A stretch of 64,000 nt of DNA, taken from positions 4,356,087-4,420,086 of the forward strand of contig OX442436.1 in assembly GCA_949361645.1 (NCBI GenBank), written 5' to 3'. The position numbers and the translations under genes were made by a program. Under the pieces are notes generated by a model. It saw only the letters and a program-made list of their open reading frames with translations. It was not told the DNA's origin and made no database searches. Source of the stretch: Spongilla lacustris. Its lineage: Eukaryota > Porifera > Demospongiae > Spongillida > Spongillidae. Below, one piece after another: positions 8,564 to 19,028 of this stretch (the stretch's first letter is position 1; each line of letters starts with the position of its first letter).

Positions 8564-11289
8564 TGGAATCCAATATCCTTCCTGGTAAGCTCATGCAGGG
8601 GTTTGGCAATCTCTGCAAAGCCTTTTACGAAATGACGGTAATAATTGGCCAGGCCCAGGAATGCCTGTAATTCAGTAACACATTTTGGAATTGGCCAGCT
8701 GGTAACCTTGGCTGTTTTTGCTGGGTCTGGAGTAATACCTTGATCTGAAACAATGTGCCCCAAATAAAGTACTCTCTTTTGGAGGAAAGCACATTTATCA
8801 GGTTTCAATTTGAGCCCCGCTGTCTGCAATCGTTCCAGCACTGCTCCCAGGTTAACAAGATGTTCCTCAAATGACTTTCCCATGATGATGATATCATCTA
8901 GGTATACAAGGCATGCTGACCACTGCAGGCCAGCCAAAATCAGGTCCATAAGACGTTGAAATGTTGCTGGCGCATTGCACAACCCAAAGGGCATGACATT
9001 AAATTCAAACAATCCATCGGCCGTACAAAACGCTGTCTTTTCCCGATCATCTGGATGCATTCCCACCTGCCAGTAGCCACTGGCAAGGTCCAAGGTGGAA
9101 AACCACTTTGATCCCGCCAGTGCATCCAAGGTGTCATCTATTCGAGGCAAGGCATAAGCATCTTTCCTAGTGACAGCGATCAACTTCCTGTAGTCCACGC
9201 AGAATCTGAGCGAACCATCCTTCTTTTTGGCGAGAACTACAGGAGATGCCCATGGGCTAGACGAAGGTTGTATCACTCCTCGGTCAAGCATCTCTTGCAC
9301 CAGTTTCTGACACTCTCCCCGTTGGAACACAGGAATCCGTCTGGCTCGTTGATGAACAGGTGCTGCACCTCCAGTATTAATCCTGTGCTGCAGCAATGTT
9401 GTCTTTCCAATGTCACTCTTTGCTTCTGGAAAGACATCAGCATATTTTAAAAATAGAGCATAGATTTGACGCTTCTGTTCCCATGTCAGTTCTGGAGTGA
9501 GTGTCTCTATCAGCTTCCACAAAGCCTGCTTTTTCTTTCCGGATATCTTGAGGTCATCTATTTGTGGCTCCTGCTCATCTTCTGTCACCTTCAAACTACC
9601 CACCAATAACGCTTGGCTAGTGTCCATGTGCTCCATTTGTGCCACAATGTCTCCAGCATAGATCGTAATGGTTTCCGTGCCAGGGTTTAAGACTTGTACT
9701 GGAACCACTCCTTTTTCAGGTTTTACCACAGCGTTTGCAACATGGATTTGCTTCTTTATACGGCTGGATGCCGCTTCTAAAATCCATGTACCCTTCTGTA
9801 ATTCACCATGTGCCATCCCTAGCACTTGCACCTCATGCTTAGCGGGTATACGAACTGTCTCCTTAATACTAACAGTAACGGAGGTAAGCAATTGTACTGA
9901 GTTTAAACTTGAACCCTGGGACTCACTGCATTTTTGCTTCTGTTGTAATGGAAGGGTCACCCCTCTGCTCTTGATAAAACAGTCTCCTTGAGCTGGGTCA
10001 AGAACACAGCCGTGCACTTGAATAAAGTCCAATCCCAGGAGTGCTTCCATTGGCAATTTATCCACGACTATTACGGGATGATGAAACTCCTCCCTGCCCA
10101 ATCTTATTATTGCATTCCTTGCTCCTTTAACCATCAACGGCTCTCCTGAGGCACTCACTAATCGTTCTTGTCCACTCCAAGGTACTAGTTCACAACCTTC
10201 TGCTTCCTCCCAAATGTCCTGCCTGAAAACTGACACGTCTGCTCCTGTGTCCAACAAGTAACATATTGGTCGATTCCCCAAATACCCACTGATAAAGCAA
10301 TTATTAATCTTTACTGAGGGGACAGTGAGAATTCTAGGTGCTGTGTTCTGCCCAAACCCCTCCTTTTCACAGTGATAGGAGTAATTTTTGTTAACACCTT
10401 TTACACCCCTGCAATACTTAGCAATATGTCCAGGTCTGCCACACTTGAAACAGCTAACTCGCTGACCTCGTTCTCGCTTGCCGTTATCTGCCTGAGAGTT
10501 GGTGGCCTTTTCCAAACAACGCAGGCGTTCTTCATGGTTGTCCAACTTCCCTTTAATTGAAGAAAAGTTATCCTCTTGAGATACCTTGAGTTCTGAAATA
10601 CCATTCAGTACCTGTTGCATACTGACAGCCATAGTGCCTGCAGCTTCCACTGGGTTGACAGCTTTTGGCTTCTTCACTGTTTGGTTGATGCTATCCAAGC
10701 GCGTTGCTTCCCGTACGGCCTCGTCGAGTGTCTTGGGTGCGCTCCTACGTACTCCAACAGCAAGGTCAGCGTCTTCATCAAGCAGAGTAAGAAATCGGGA
10801 AAGAGCGAACCCTTCAGCTAGGCCATCGGAGCTAGGATGGGCGCGAGCAGCAAGTTCTTTGATGTTTTCAGCAACCGTAGCCCAGTCTTCACCTCCTTTT
10901 CTCTGGTACGCAAAAAGTTTTTCCTGATACAGCAGCTGTCTTGATTCCGGTTCGAATCGTCGCGTGAGAATTTCAACAACGCCATCGAAGTCTTTCTTTG
11001 TGTCCTCATCGATGACCTCAAACGCGCGTGCTGCTTGGCCACTCAGTTTGGCTTCCAACCATATCAGCTTTTCTGAAGTCTCCCACGAGTATAGCTCTGC
11101 TAACCGTTGAAACTTCCGGAGCCACGTTGTCCAATCCCCGGCACCCGAGAATTCAGTTGGCTGGATGACTGGGCCCCGCTTCTTTTGCTCCGCGTTTGAA
11201 GCACCACGCGATACGGTTTGAGTCTGCTCTGCGTTTGAAGCACCACGCGATACAGTTTGGGTCTCGACTTGGTTTGAACCTTGATCCAT
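8515..11289 (-). CDS. gag-pol: Gypsy gag, protease and reverse transcriptase
   Basis: The frame is 924 codons. Residues 1-270 are a gag/capsid region containing WTTWLRKFQRL and a following Retrotrans_gag-like block. A CCHC zinc knuckle, CFKCGRPGHIAKYC, is at 280-293. The aspartic protease motif LLDTGADVSVF has its catalytic Asp at 347, with ALLGLDF later. Reverse transcriptase follows, with LRFCVDYRKL, STLDLASGYWQ and the catalytic YLDD at 796-799. Gag and pol share one frame, as in some Mag-lineage elements. The start codon (11289-11287) overlaps the last bases of the primer-binding site, leaving virtually no 5' leader. The frame ends early at 8515 through a frameshift; the rest of pol is in the next frame. 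Confidence 0.93.
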   Translation of the reverse strand: MDQGSNQVETQTVSRGASNAEQTQTVSRGASNAEQKKRGPVIQPTEFSGAGDWTTWLRKFQRLAELYSWETSEKLIWLEAKLSGQAARAFEVIDEDTKKDFDGVVEILTRRFEPESRQLLYQEKLFAYQRKGGEDWATVAENIKELAARAHPSSDGLAEGFALSRFLTLLDEDADLAVGVRRSAPKTLDEAVREATRLDSINQTVKKPKAVNPVEAAGTMAVSMQQVLNGISELKVSQEDNFSSIKGKLDNHEERLRCLEKATNSQADNGKRERGQRVSCFKCGRPGHIAKYCRGVKGVNKNYSYHCEKEGFGQNTAPRILTVPSVKINNCFISGYLGNRPICYLLDTGADVSVFRQDIWEEAEGCELVPWSGQERLVSASGEPLMVKGARNAIIRLGREEFHHPVIVVDKLPMEALLGLDFIQVHGCVLDPAQGDCFIKSRGVTLPLQQKQKCSESQGSSLNSVQLLTSVTVSIKETVRIPAKHEVQVLGMAHGELQKGTWILEAASSRIKKQIHVANAVVKPEKGVVPVQVLNPGTETITIYAGDIVAQMEHMDTSQALLVGSLKVTEDEQEPQIDDLKISGKKKQALWKLIETLTPELTWEQKRQIYALFLKYADVFPEAKSDIGKTTLLQHRINTGGAAPVHQRARRIPVFQRGECQKLVQEMLDRGVIQPSSSPWASPVVLAKKKDGSLRFCVDYRKLIAVTRKDAYALPRIDDTLDALAGSKWFSTLDLASGYWQVGMHPDDREKTAFCTADGLFEFNVMPFGLCNAPATFQRLMDLILAGLQWSACLVYLDDIIIMGKSFEEHLVNLGAVLERLQTAGLKLKPDKCAFLQKRVLYLGHIVSDQGITPDPAKTAKVTSWPIPKCVTELQAFLGLANYYRHFVKGFAEIAKPLHELTRKDIGFQWSSHCMQPLKSSRAS

Positions 11290-11305
11290 CCTGCCGACTA
11301 CGCCA
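11288..11305 (-). promoter_or_regulatory. Primer-binding site complementary to tRNA-Ser
   Basis: One base after the 5' LTR the minus strand reads tggcgtagtcggcaggat. It is the complement of a tRNA 3' end, ATCCTGCCGACTACG plus CCA, which is the T-arm/acceptor end of animal tRNA-Ser(AGA) as I know it. All 18 bases pair. The gag ATG overlaps the last two bases. Confidence 0.88.
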
Positions 11306-11306
11306 A

Positions 11307-11418
11307 TGTAACGACGCTAATCCGCTGCTATCAAGAACGCGCACCAAAAAGGACAGAATCCAAAATCATCATCATTCTACGCATGCCGGCGCAATGCAAT
11401 GTACATGTACATGTTACA
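11307..11418 (-). repeat. 5' LTR of the gypsy element (112 bp)
   Basis: This is the same sequence as the LTR at 6167-6274, with one substitution and a 4-bp insertion. The low divergence indicates a young insertion. Confidence 0.95.
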
Positions 11419-11767
11419 CTATTATGAGGGGACATACTATCCTAGGATACGCTGTCCGGGGGGACAGTACACTATGAAAAAGGTATTGTTATACACTACT
11501 GTATAACAGTGTGTATATAGACGTTATTGCGTATACGTGTGTATAACGTCTCAATACGCAGTGTTATACACCACTAATTGATGTTATACACTAGTGTATA
11601 ACAACCCTTTTTACACAGTGAGTTACTCCTAAGGGACATACTATCCTAGGAGCCACTGTCCGGGGGGACAGTGGCTCCTAGGACTGGATGTCCGGCGGAC
11701 GCAGAATTCTAGGATACAATGTCCGGCCGGACGCGTAATCCGGGGGACGCGTAATCGTAATCCTGTG
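11419..11767. mobile_element. Right end of a Ginger1-like transposon with modular palindromes
   Basis: The segment is a string of short palindromes: tatcctaggata, ctgtccggggggacag, a larger foldback around gttatacac repeats (11485-11605), then gtccggcggac and gtccggccggac. It ends tcctgtgaca followed at once by ccgg. The same terminus (GACA, then CCGG/CCGT) closes the elements at 15411-20117, 20400-26314 and 32509-34250. The left end was not found. The Ulp1/PHD remnant at 5030-5735 probably belongs to this element, with the gypsy element inserted between. Confidence 0.55.
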
Positions 11768-12820
11768 ACACCGGACAAGACGTTTATCGTAGTTCCGATC
11801 TTTCATGCAAAGGGTTCATTAAGCAGTAAGGTGCTTTTTTTTGCAAGATACTAATTAAACCACGGCAGTTGATCAATTTTCAACCGTCTCTATATAGCGG
11901 CTCCTTTTATAAATGTTTGGACTAAGTGTTTATTAGCGTTGTAGTGTTCTGTGATTATTAGCGCTTGCGTATTACAAACGTAACGGTGAAGCTATCGCTG
12001 CTGTGAGGAATTTGGGTCTGGTTAAGCAACCACTTGAGCAGTAATGCATTATAATTGTCTGCATGTATGTGAACCTTTTGAGCCTCGTTCTGTTTCTGTG
12101 GTCCAGTCGCTACACACATACATGTGTAATTAATTGGGCGTGGCACTGCTACCCGCGGCCAAGCCCAACTAAATCGGATGATCTTATAATGACGTACCAC
12201 TGTAGCAAATTGTGAACACCGCGACACGCGTCGAACAGATGGTGGGATCATTTACCCCTTCTTCTTCGTTATACAAGAAAGCAACTGACTAACCTAATTG
12301 TTTTGTCAAAACCACGTTAACGTTGTTGAAGAGACTGAATAAATTAAAAATTGATCCGGCCCATACTCGCCGATCGACGGCCTCCGGGGATAAGAACAGT
12401 TCTAAGCAATGAAAATTACACCGAATTCGTATAGTGCTAGAGAAAAAAAACTATGCTGATCAAGAAAAGTTGGTGATTTGACAATCAAATTAATATTATA
12501 TTATGAACAATCTACAGGTAGAAAAGAGTGGCGTAGATGGAACGCTGTTGTTCATTTCAAAGGAACCCTTTTTAGTTTAGGCAACAGATGAATGATGCAA
12601 CCATACCGGTATGTTGCCCTACTCTAATGTCTATGGTATGAGAAAGTGGAGTAGCCTAAATCGTTTAGAGGAAACCATACAAAGTGGTTATCAAATAGCT
12701 GGACCAATGTACATTTTTCCTTATCTGACAGGCCGGTGTACATCCAACAATCAACTTAATTAGAACACTTTAATTTCTACATGTAGATCAACTCATTCGT
12801 CTTGGTGGTAGGAAAACCAG
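11768..12820. other. Intergenic, no gene seen
   Basis: The sequence is AT-rich with no recognisable coding. It holds one 41-bp mini-hairpin (12131-12171), listed separately. Confidence 0.5.
12131..12171. repeat. Mini-hairpin element, taattgggcg...gcccaacta
   Basis: A short imperfect inverted repeat with ends close to those of the units at 27594-27651, 31423-31491 and 42392-42431. They look like one family of very small foldback elements. Confidence 0.5.
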
Positions 12821-13026
12821 TTGAGGGTTCTTGTATCAATGTTACCTTACGAAGCTGTAGGTGCGCTAATCAAAATTATCTTGGCTGAGTTTGAACATCT
12901 ACACTCAATCCTTATGCAACAATCAGTGGATGTTCAATGCAAGTGTGAGAGGTGCCTTGCAGAGGAGATTTTAGATATACCCTTACACTTTTCAGTGGAA
13001 CGTGCCCTTAGTTGTCACTCCGGAGG
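12821..13026 (+). CDS. Hypothetical open frame, cut off by a MITE
   Basis: An open frame of about 68 codons contains EHLHSILMQQ and a cysteine-rich CKCERCLAEE segment. Its composition looks protein-like. It runs straight into the inverted-repeat element at 13027 and loses sense there. I do not recognise the family with confidence. It could be a leftover exon of a larger gene; no clear start or splice site was identified. Confidence 0.3.
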
Positions 13027-13111
13027 TAGCCTCGTCCCCGGGCCCTTTTTTTTTAAGTTGCGGAGGCGTTTCGCCCCCGCAACTTAAAAATAGGGCCTGG
13101 GGACGAGGTTA
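13027..13111. mobile_element. Miniature copy of the tagcctcgtcccc foldback family
   Basis: An 85-bp hairpin with the same ends as the element at 1395-1809: tagcctcgtccccgggccc on the left and gggcctggggacgaggtta on the right. Its inner arms pair through aagttgcg. The flanks do not match each other, so no target duplication is preserved. Confidence 0.7.
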
Positions 13112-14228
13112 ATCTGGACGATTCCACTCAGTCTGCCCATAGATATAACACACATGGATTGGAAACGGCCTATCTAAATGTATGGCGTGACGTCACATCC
13201 GCGTTACAGGCTCGTTTCGCGAAATTATTGTAAAGACAAACCTGCCAGTACTCTCAGCGCCACAGTAGCTTTCCCTTGGATAGATAAATGTTGTTGCGAG
13301 GTAAAAGGAGGATATGTGTTCAGAGAGATATTTATAGATACAAAAGAAAAGCGATACGAGCAAGATTTATCAGTATATTGGCCCAATTATTGCGCGACCC
13401 AACTAGTTGTACCTTTGGTAGTCGTGTGTCCGTACATATATGAAAGCATAAGCCCTCGTTGCGTTCTAACTTTGTCCCTGCATGCCCTCATCCAAGCTGA
13501 TCTGGAACTCTTTGTACTTAACACAAGATACTGATGGGTACTCGTACCCGTTACATATCTGTTGACTGTTGTACCTGTTTTGAACGTACACTTGCTCCAA
13601 ACCTGAATTGTCCTTAATACAATGAAGTGATTAAACTGTGCCTTGGTGTTTGTCCCACAGACTTATGATATACCCTTATGGAGATATATAGCTTTTTGTA
13701 CGCATCCTTATAATTCGAATGAATTTGTGACAAAAGTAGCAAAAAACCCTGCTTCCCAGTCCCTTCGCATGCCTTCAGAAACTCGGATAGAACAGATTGG
13801 TACACTGTATTTGTCCATAACGTTATACGTATAGGGCGTAAAACACAAACTTTAAGTCTTGGTCTGGAATATCAGTCAACACCGCCATGCTCAATTGTAT
13901 TCATTTACTGCTATTCCGCCGTTACGGGGTTACATCTGAAACGAGCCTATTACCATTGAGAGCCTGGTGTTGCCAATCCCTATGTGTTATATCTATGGTC
14001 TGCCATAATGAGTTGCAATACCGGCGGAATATTAATTGTCTGCATGTACTCCCAAGTGTATTACACTAAATGTGTAGTAGTTTCCGCTTGCGCTAACGTA
14101 TAACACAACCGGAAAACCACTGATATTAATAAGCTATTGGTCGCTATAAATTAACCGTGTTTGCAATGCTTAAAGCGCATGCTAATGTAGATTTTCCTAA
14201 ATTCGATACAGGGCTCACTAATAGCACG
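13112..14228. other. Upstream region of the secreted-protein gene
   Basis: An open frame at 13178-13534 (118 codons) has no recognisable domain and I do not call it a gene. A TATA-like ctataaatt lies at about 14143-14151, some 80 bases before the predicted start at 14229. Confidence 0.35.
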
Positions 14229-14984
14229 ATGGAAATGTTTGCCTTCTGCTGGATACTTGTGCTGCCATTATTGTGCTCTCATGGTGCTCCGGTGTACAGA
14301 AGGAGTACGCCTAACGACATCCCAACGCTGCAGGACATCAAAGTCGGAGTAGCAGTATTCAAAAGCGTCATCGACTCAATAGTATGTTACAGAAACATAC
14401 ATAAAAATAAAATGCTATTAAACATCAGTGTTATATATATAAGATGCATACACGTATACTTTATTTACTGCCTGTTCCCTTTGATACAGTACTTGCCTGG
14501 ATTAAGTGATGCTTTGGTTGAGGCCATACAAATGTTTTGCACAGTGGTGAAGGATTTAAACTCTCAGAAATTCATTGCCTCGGAAGCCGACAACAGCTCC
14601 GATGTTATCTCTGTTGTCTCCTCAGAGCTGAAAAAATATGGATGCAAATGGGTACCGAATTGTTTTTGGGCTGCGTCATAATTTTATCTACATATTTTCC
14701 TTCCTCATTATATACCCTCATGCCGGCATGGCGCATACATATACATGCAGCTGGGTGTCGTTACCAATGACAGCATGGTATGCACTTCTGAGAAGTTCGA
14801 TCATGTCTGCGCTAGAGCAAATCTGAGTCGAAATGCCAAACGGCTAGCTGCTGCCCTAAAAACGTACAAGACATCGCAAGTTTTGAATGCCTTGACATGG
14901 ATTGACCTACGGATGAGTGGGAACGTCACCTCTAACGTACTGCAGAGGATCAAAAACATTGCAGAAAAAGCAATGGAGTTTTGA
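14229..14984 (+). CDS. Predicted small secreted four-cysteine protein, three exons
   Basis: The exons are 14229-14381, 14490-14651 and 14751-14984, giving 182 aa. All three joins are in phase 0. Donors are GTATGT (good) and GTACCG (weaker); acceptors are GATACAG and ATGCAG, and the introns are 108 and 99 bp. Residues 1 to about 20 (MEMFAFCWILVLPLLCSHGA) form a classic signal peptide, followed by VYRR, a possible dibasic processing site. The mature part has four cysteines (two in exon 2, two in exon 3), N-glycosylation sequons NSS, NLS and NVT, and helix-like spacing throughout. An upstream in-frame ATG at 14157 would bury the signal peptide, so I chose 14229. I recognise no family. It could be a helical cytokine-like or antimicrobial secreted protein, but function is unknown. 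Exon 2 could also read through to a stop just past 14651. Confidence 0.6.
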
Positions 14985-15036
14985 AGGGAATAAGCTGTGT
15001 CATGCTCATGTACACTTATTATTTTACTAGACTTAG

Positions 15037-15410
15037 CCCGTGAAAAATCACGGAGCTGATTGTATAGAAGTCAATGTTTTTTTACATACAGTAATCTATC
15101 ATAGTCCCACCTATTGTAATATACGGTGACTACGCAACCTATTAAATAGCGCGCGCGCGCGCAATGAAATACTTCCAGTCAGTAACGATAAATATGAACA
15201 CCGGTCAATTGCCATTGGTCGCTAAGTAGCGTTACCCCGTGAAAAATCACGGAAGTGATTCTATAAGAAGGGCAGAATGTTTTATTTATTTTTTTTACAT
15301 ACAGTAATCTACCACCTGTTGTAATATACGGTTACTACGCAACCTATTCAATAGCCCGCGCACGCAATAATAGTACTACTTCCGGTCTGTACGATAAGAA
15401 TGAACACCGG
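15037..15410. repeat. 199-bp tandem repeat, second unit split by a transposon
   Basis: The unit starts cccgtgaaaaatcacgg, itself a hairpin. Unit 1 is 15037-15235. Unit 2 begins at 15236 and is interrupted after ...gaacaccgg at 15410 by the 4.7-kb element; it resumes at 20118 with ccggtcaaatgccattgg. Unit 1 keeps the undisturbed junction gaacaccggtcaattgcc at 15196-15213. Confidence 0.85.
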
Positions 15411-16009
15411 TGTCATAGCGGATTTTGTCCCCCCCCAATTATATTGTCCCCCCGGACAGAATCCGCTAGCGGATTATGTCCCCCCGGATAAAATCCGCTA
15501 GCAGATTCTATCCCCCCGGACAGAATCCGCTAGCGGATTCTGTCCGGGGGGACACATTCTGCTAGCGGATTTTGTCCCACCTCCGCAGAATATGTCCCCC
15601 CCCCCCCCCCCCCAATTGGCATCCCTTTGTGTTTATTAGCGCAGCTTCGTGTGCATGGTCCGACCGATCGATGCACATGTATATCCCAGGCTCTGCCTAA
15701 TTTGGTCCTGAAGTGAGTCATGTCTAACTGTCACCGGCCGACTGAGGGGACTCACGTACGGCCAATAGCTATAGCCGACAGAAATAGGCTTTGACGGTCT
15801 TATAGAATCATTTCAAGCTGTGTATAAGGAATTTCAATAATTAATATAGTATAAGACAAGGGGCTGTCGTACCCGGCCGTCTTCATGACTATTAAAGCTA
15901 GCAGCTGCAAAACGCACCGCGTACAACTTAGAAGGGCAGAGGGCCATGAAGTCTGGCGGGGAGATCGATTGATAGGACTGCGGGACTGGGTGGGGGAAGT
16001 ATACCTGTA

Positions 16010-16327
16010 CAAGATATAAAAATTTAATATAAATAAATTGGAGATGTAGGATTTCTTTTAAAAGTATCAAATTGTGTAAAAAGTAAGGAAACAAGGGATT
16101 CCGGAATTAATTTATACAATTATGAATGTATAATTATTAGATAGCTACATTTAGCATGCACAGAATAAAAGGGGGCTATATGCTAAATGTAGGTATCTAA
16201 TAATTATACATTCATAATTGTATAAATTAATTCCGGAATCCCTTGTTTCCTTACTTTTTACACAATTTGATACTTTTAAAAGAAATCCTACATCTCCAAT
16301 TTATTTATATTAAATTTTTATATCTTG
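16010..16327. mobile_element. Near-perfect foldback MITE, ends caagatataaaaa
   Basis: Two arms of about 155 bp are almost perfect inverted copies around a short centre near 16168. The ends read caagatataaaaattt. The element at 29956-30941 has the same terminal block, so they belong to one family. The minus-strand open frames here are by-products of the palindrome. Confidence 0.85.
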
Positions 16328-18205
16328 TTTTATTGATTTTTTTTGGGGGTCTTAAAACGTTATACAGGGAGTACTAATCTTTTTTTTTTTTTCTGTTGGG
16401 TTTCTTAGGATTTGCCTGATATTGAGCTAGCTTGTTTGGAGGCTAAAATCAGTTCTCGATTTTGATCGTAGTAGGCCTTCATGCTATCCTTCTTACTCTC
16501 AGAATCGTATATATTTATAGTAACAACAGTGACGTTATAACTTTAAATTAGAATCGTACATGTAATATCGTAAACGCGTATCCAGATATCGTCATAAAAA
16601 TGTATTCGAATAATGGGCGAATTGTCGATGCGGACGACGAATACCTAAGTACCTCCGAATGGAGATTCACAAACCGGTTATTTCGAATAGAACAAATCCA
16701 ATAATCGATTTTTCCGAGTAATGCTAAATTACTATTCGAACGGATAGGTTTTTGCGAATATCCGAATAACCCGAATAACCTGATAGTGATAACCGGTTAC
16801 ACACCCTAGAATGAGGTCATCGATTGTATGCATGCTTTATAGACAGTGTTCATGTGAAGTTTAAAGCTGTGCGTTAATTATATGAAGTTTGTGAACTGAG
16901 GTCATGTCAAGTTTGATATCAAATGGGGTGCAATGCATGAGGGCTGTATACATGACGCGTGTATCATCGTTTATACCTTTCAAAATTATCTGAATTTCGC
17001 TCTATACCTTGGTGTCCCTATAGCTTAATTTGATGGTGGTACTGTAAGGTAATGCAGCAAAGCAGATACATGTACAAATCTTTAGAGTGATGAGATGAAT
17101 AACATTTGAATTTCTTACGTAGATATCAGATCCTCAGAAAGCATTTATAGAACGAGTCATATTATACCACTTCTACCCAATGCCATAGTCTGCTGAATTG
17201 TCATCAGGATATGATATATCAAGTCAAAGGAGTTGTTAAAGGTAATAATGCATGTACTACAGTTAAATGTGTCGATTTGAACTGCCGAGGCCTATAGAGG
17301 AGGACAGCCTTGCTGCAGGCTGGTGTGCTTTTTAAGCACATCACTGAACCCATTGAATCAGATGCATAAAGCAGCAAAGCACATAAGCATGTGATATATG
17401 TATTGACGTCCATATTTGGTTATGTGTTACATAACTATATATGTTAGTCTAAGTTTTGACTGATTGTTCGGGTGGTTGCTATAAGTATATACGACGCGGA
17501 TGGAAGTGTAAGAACGCATGCATGTATTTTAGATAAACACACACGGAACACAACAATAAATTAATAAGTCAGAGTAGAAATCCATCTCCATAGGTTGGCT
17601 TATTAGTTGTGGTATAAATAATAATATTATAACCTACTCACAACTGTTTATTAAAACACTACAACTAAAAGTCACAAGATGTAGTTAGTGAGACACATCT
17701 GGCCAAAATTGCCCTGGCATTCTGCCTCAGTTGTGGTAATCCGCCCGTGACGTTGGGTCCGTACGCGTACACCTATCCTGTGGGTAAATGAAACAGATCA
17801 GATGTTGTCTGTGTGCTTTTTAACTCATAAGAATGAAATCCATGTCCATAGGTCAGCTTGTAAATACTTATTAGTTGTGGCAACACCCATACTGCCATAG
17901 TTAATCCGTGTTGAACATCCGTGCGTAATGTTGGGTCCCTTGTTGGCATAGGGACAGATCTACATTGTGGGAATGAAACAGTTTAGATCTTGCCTCAATC
18001 TGGTTTGCAACTCAGAAAAATGATCCATCTCAGCAATAATTCCCCCCACCCCCATGCAGTTGTGGTCAGACCTGTAGTTAATCTAAAATTTGCGCATGAC
18101 ATCGATCCATGTAGTTTAGACATTTGACCGGTTATTAACCCCAACAAGGGGCCATTTGCTTTAATAAAGGTCAAATCCCTCCCAATGCCCCAGGGAGGGG
18201 GGGGG

Positions 18206-18501
18206 CAGTGGCGTATCCAGGATTTCAGCGAGGGAGGTGCTTAAAGTGAGGCCCGATACGAAAAGTGGGGGGGGGGGGGGGGGGGGGAGGGGGGGGGGTG
18301 CAGTTCGCTTCAGGTCCGATACGAAAAGTGGGGGGGGGAGGGGGGAGGGGGGGGGTGCAGTTCGCTTCAGGTCCGATACGAAAAGTGGGGGCCTTTGTTT
18401 GGCGCACAGCAAATACGTTATCGTTAATAATTATCCAAATTACAATTTTGGCCGAGGGGGGTGCTCAAGCACCCGGAGCACCCTCTCTGGATACGCCACT
18501 G
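18206..18501. mobile_element. hAT-like MITE with internal triplicated block
   Basis: The 296-bp element has ends cagtggcgtatccaggatt and ctctggatacgccactg, typical of hAT transposons. It lies in a run of G, so the 8-bp duplication cannot be measured. Inside, a block containing ggtccgatacgaaaagtggg occurs three times, separated by long G runs. Confidence 0.7.
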
Positions 18502-18698
18502 GGGGGTCTCACGTAACAATGATAGGTGCATAAATTATTTGTCAAATATAAAAGCGGTACATGGCTTTATTCGTTTCCTGCGAGTTGTGCTATCTACAGA
18601 CTGCTCGCAAGAAACAGCACACGATATACCGGTCCCTTACGCGTGAATAAAGCTTGGACATTGCGCATGCACCCAAACGGTATACATTGCAAACTCTC

Positions 18699-19028
18699 CT
18701 ACCTCGTAGAATTTCTTTTCCTGAAGGTGTTTATCCTTGAGATATCTCTCTTGGCCTTTGGATTTGCCTGATATTGATCTTGTTTGGAGGCTAAAAGCAA
18801 TTCTCGATTTTGATCGTAGTAGGCCTTCGTGCTATCCTTCTTATTTTCAGAATTGGCTTTGTAGCGGTTCCTTTCGAAAGTATTCTTTCTTTCACGCGCT
18901 TCTTGAAAACTGTCACGCTCCTCACATTCAATATCTTGCGACTCGCGATCGTTAGCACAACTGTCATCATTTAACTTGGCTATCTTCTTAGCACGATTCT
19001 TTTCTCTTCTAGACCGACGTGACGGCAT
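18699..19028 (-). CDS. Basic N-terminal frame of an unidentified transposon protein
   Basis: The 109-codon frame begins MPSRRSRREKNRAKKIAKL and carries a YYDQNRELLLASKQDQYQ-type repeat, rich in Lys, Arg, Asn and Gln. Proteins with such RxxYxxNxE repeats commonly precede transposon-encoded domains in sponges and cnidarians, but I cannot name the family. A degraded copy of the repeat region lies at 16405-16510. A similarly starting broken frame (MPSRERKSRKKR) is on the plus strand at 26762. No downstream exon was found. Confidence 0.4.
   Translation of the reverse strand: MPSRRSRREKNRAKKIAKLNDDSCANDRESQDIECEERDSFQEARERKNTFERNRYKANSENKKDSTKAYYDQNRELLLASKQDQYQANPKAKRDISRINTFRKRNSTR

Larger units (their letters stand above)
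6167..11418 (-). mobile_element. Mag-like Ty3/gypsy LTR retrotransposon, nearly intact
   Basis: This is a 5.25-kb element on the minus strand with both LTRs, a primer-binding site, gag, protease, reverse transcriptase, RNase H, integrase and a polypurine tract. It is flanked by a 4-bp duplication, ctat (6163-6166 and 11419-11422). The LTRs are unusually short (108 and 112 bp) and differ by one substitution and one 4-bp insertion, so the insertion is recent. The primer site matches a serine tRNA. Short LTRs plus a tRNA-Ser primer are features of the Mag lineage. One frameshift near 8540 separates the two large reading frames. The element sits inside an older DNA transposon. Confidence 0.93.

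Noticed and set aside
11288..11305. A tRNA gene fragment
   Set aside because: The match to the tRNA-Ser 3' end is only 18 bases and is positioned exactly as a retrotransposon primer site.
13178..13534. A 118-codon gene
   Set aside because: No domain, no splice context and no start-site support; left as an unassigned frame.
15834..16094. Minus-strand frame of 86 codons
   Set aside because: It lies in the arm of a near-perfect palindrome and ends with it.
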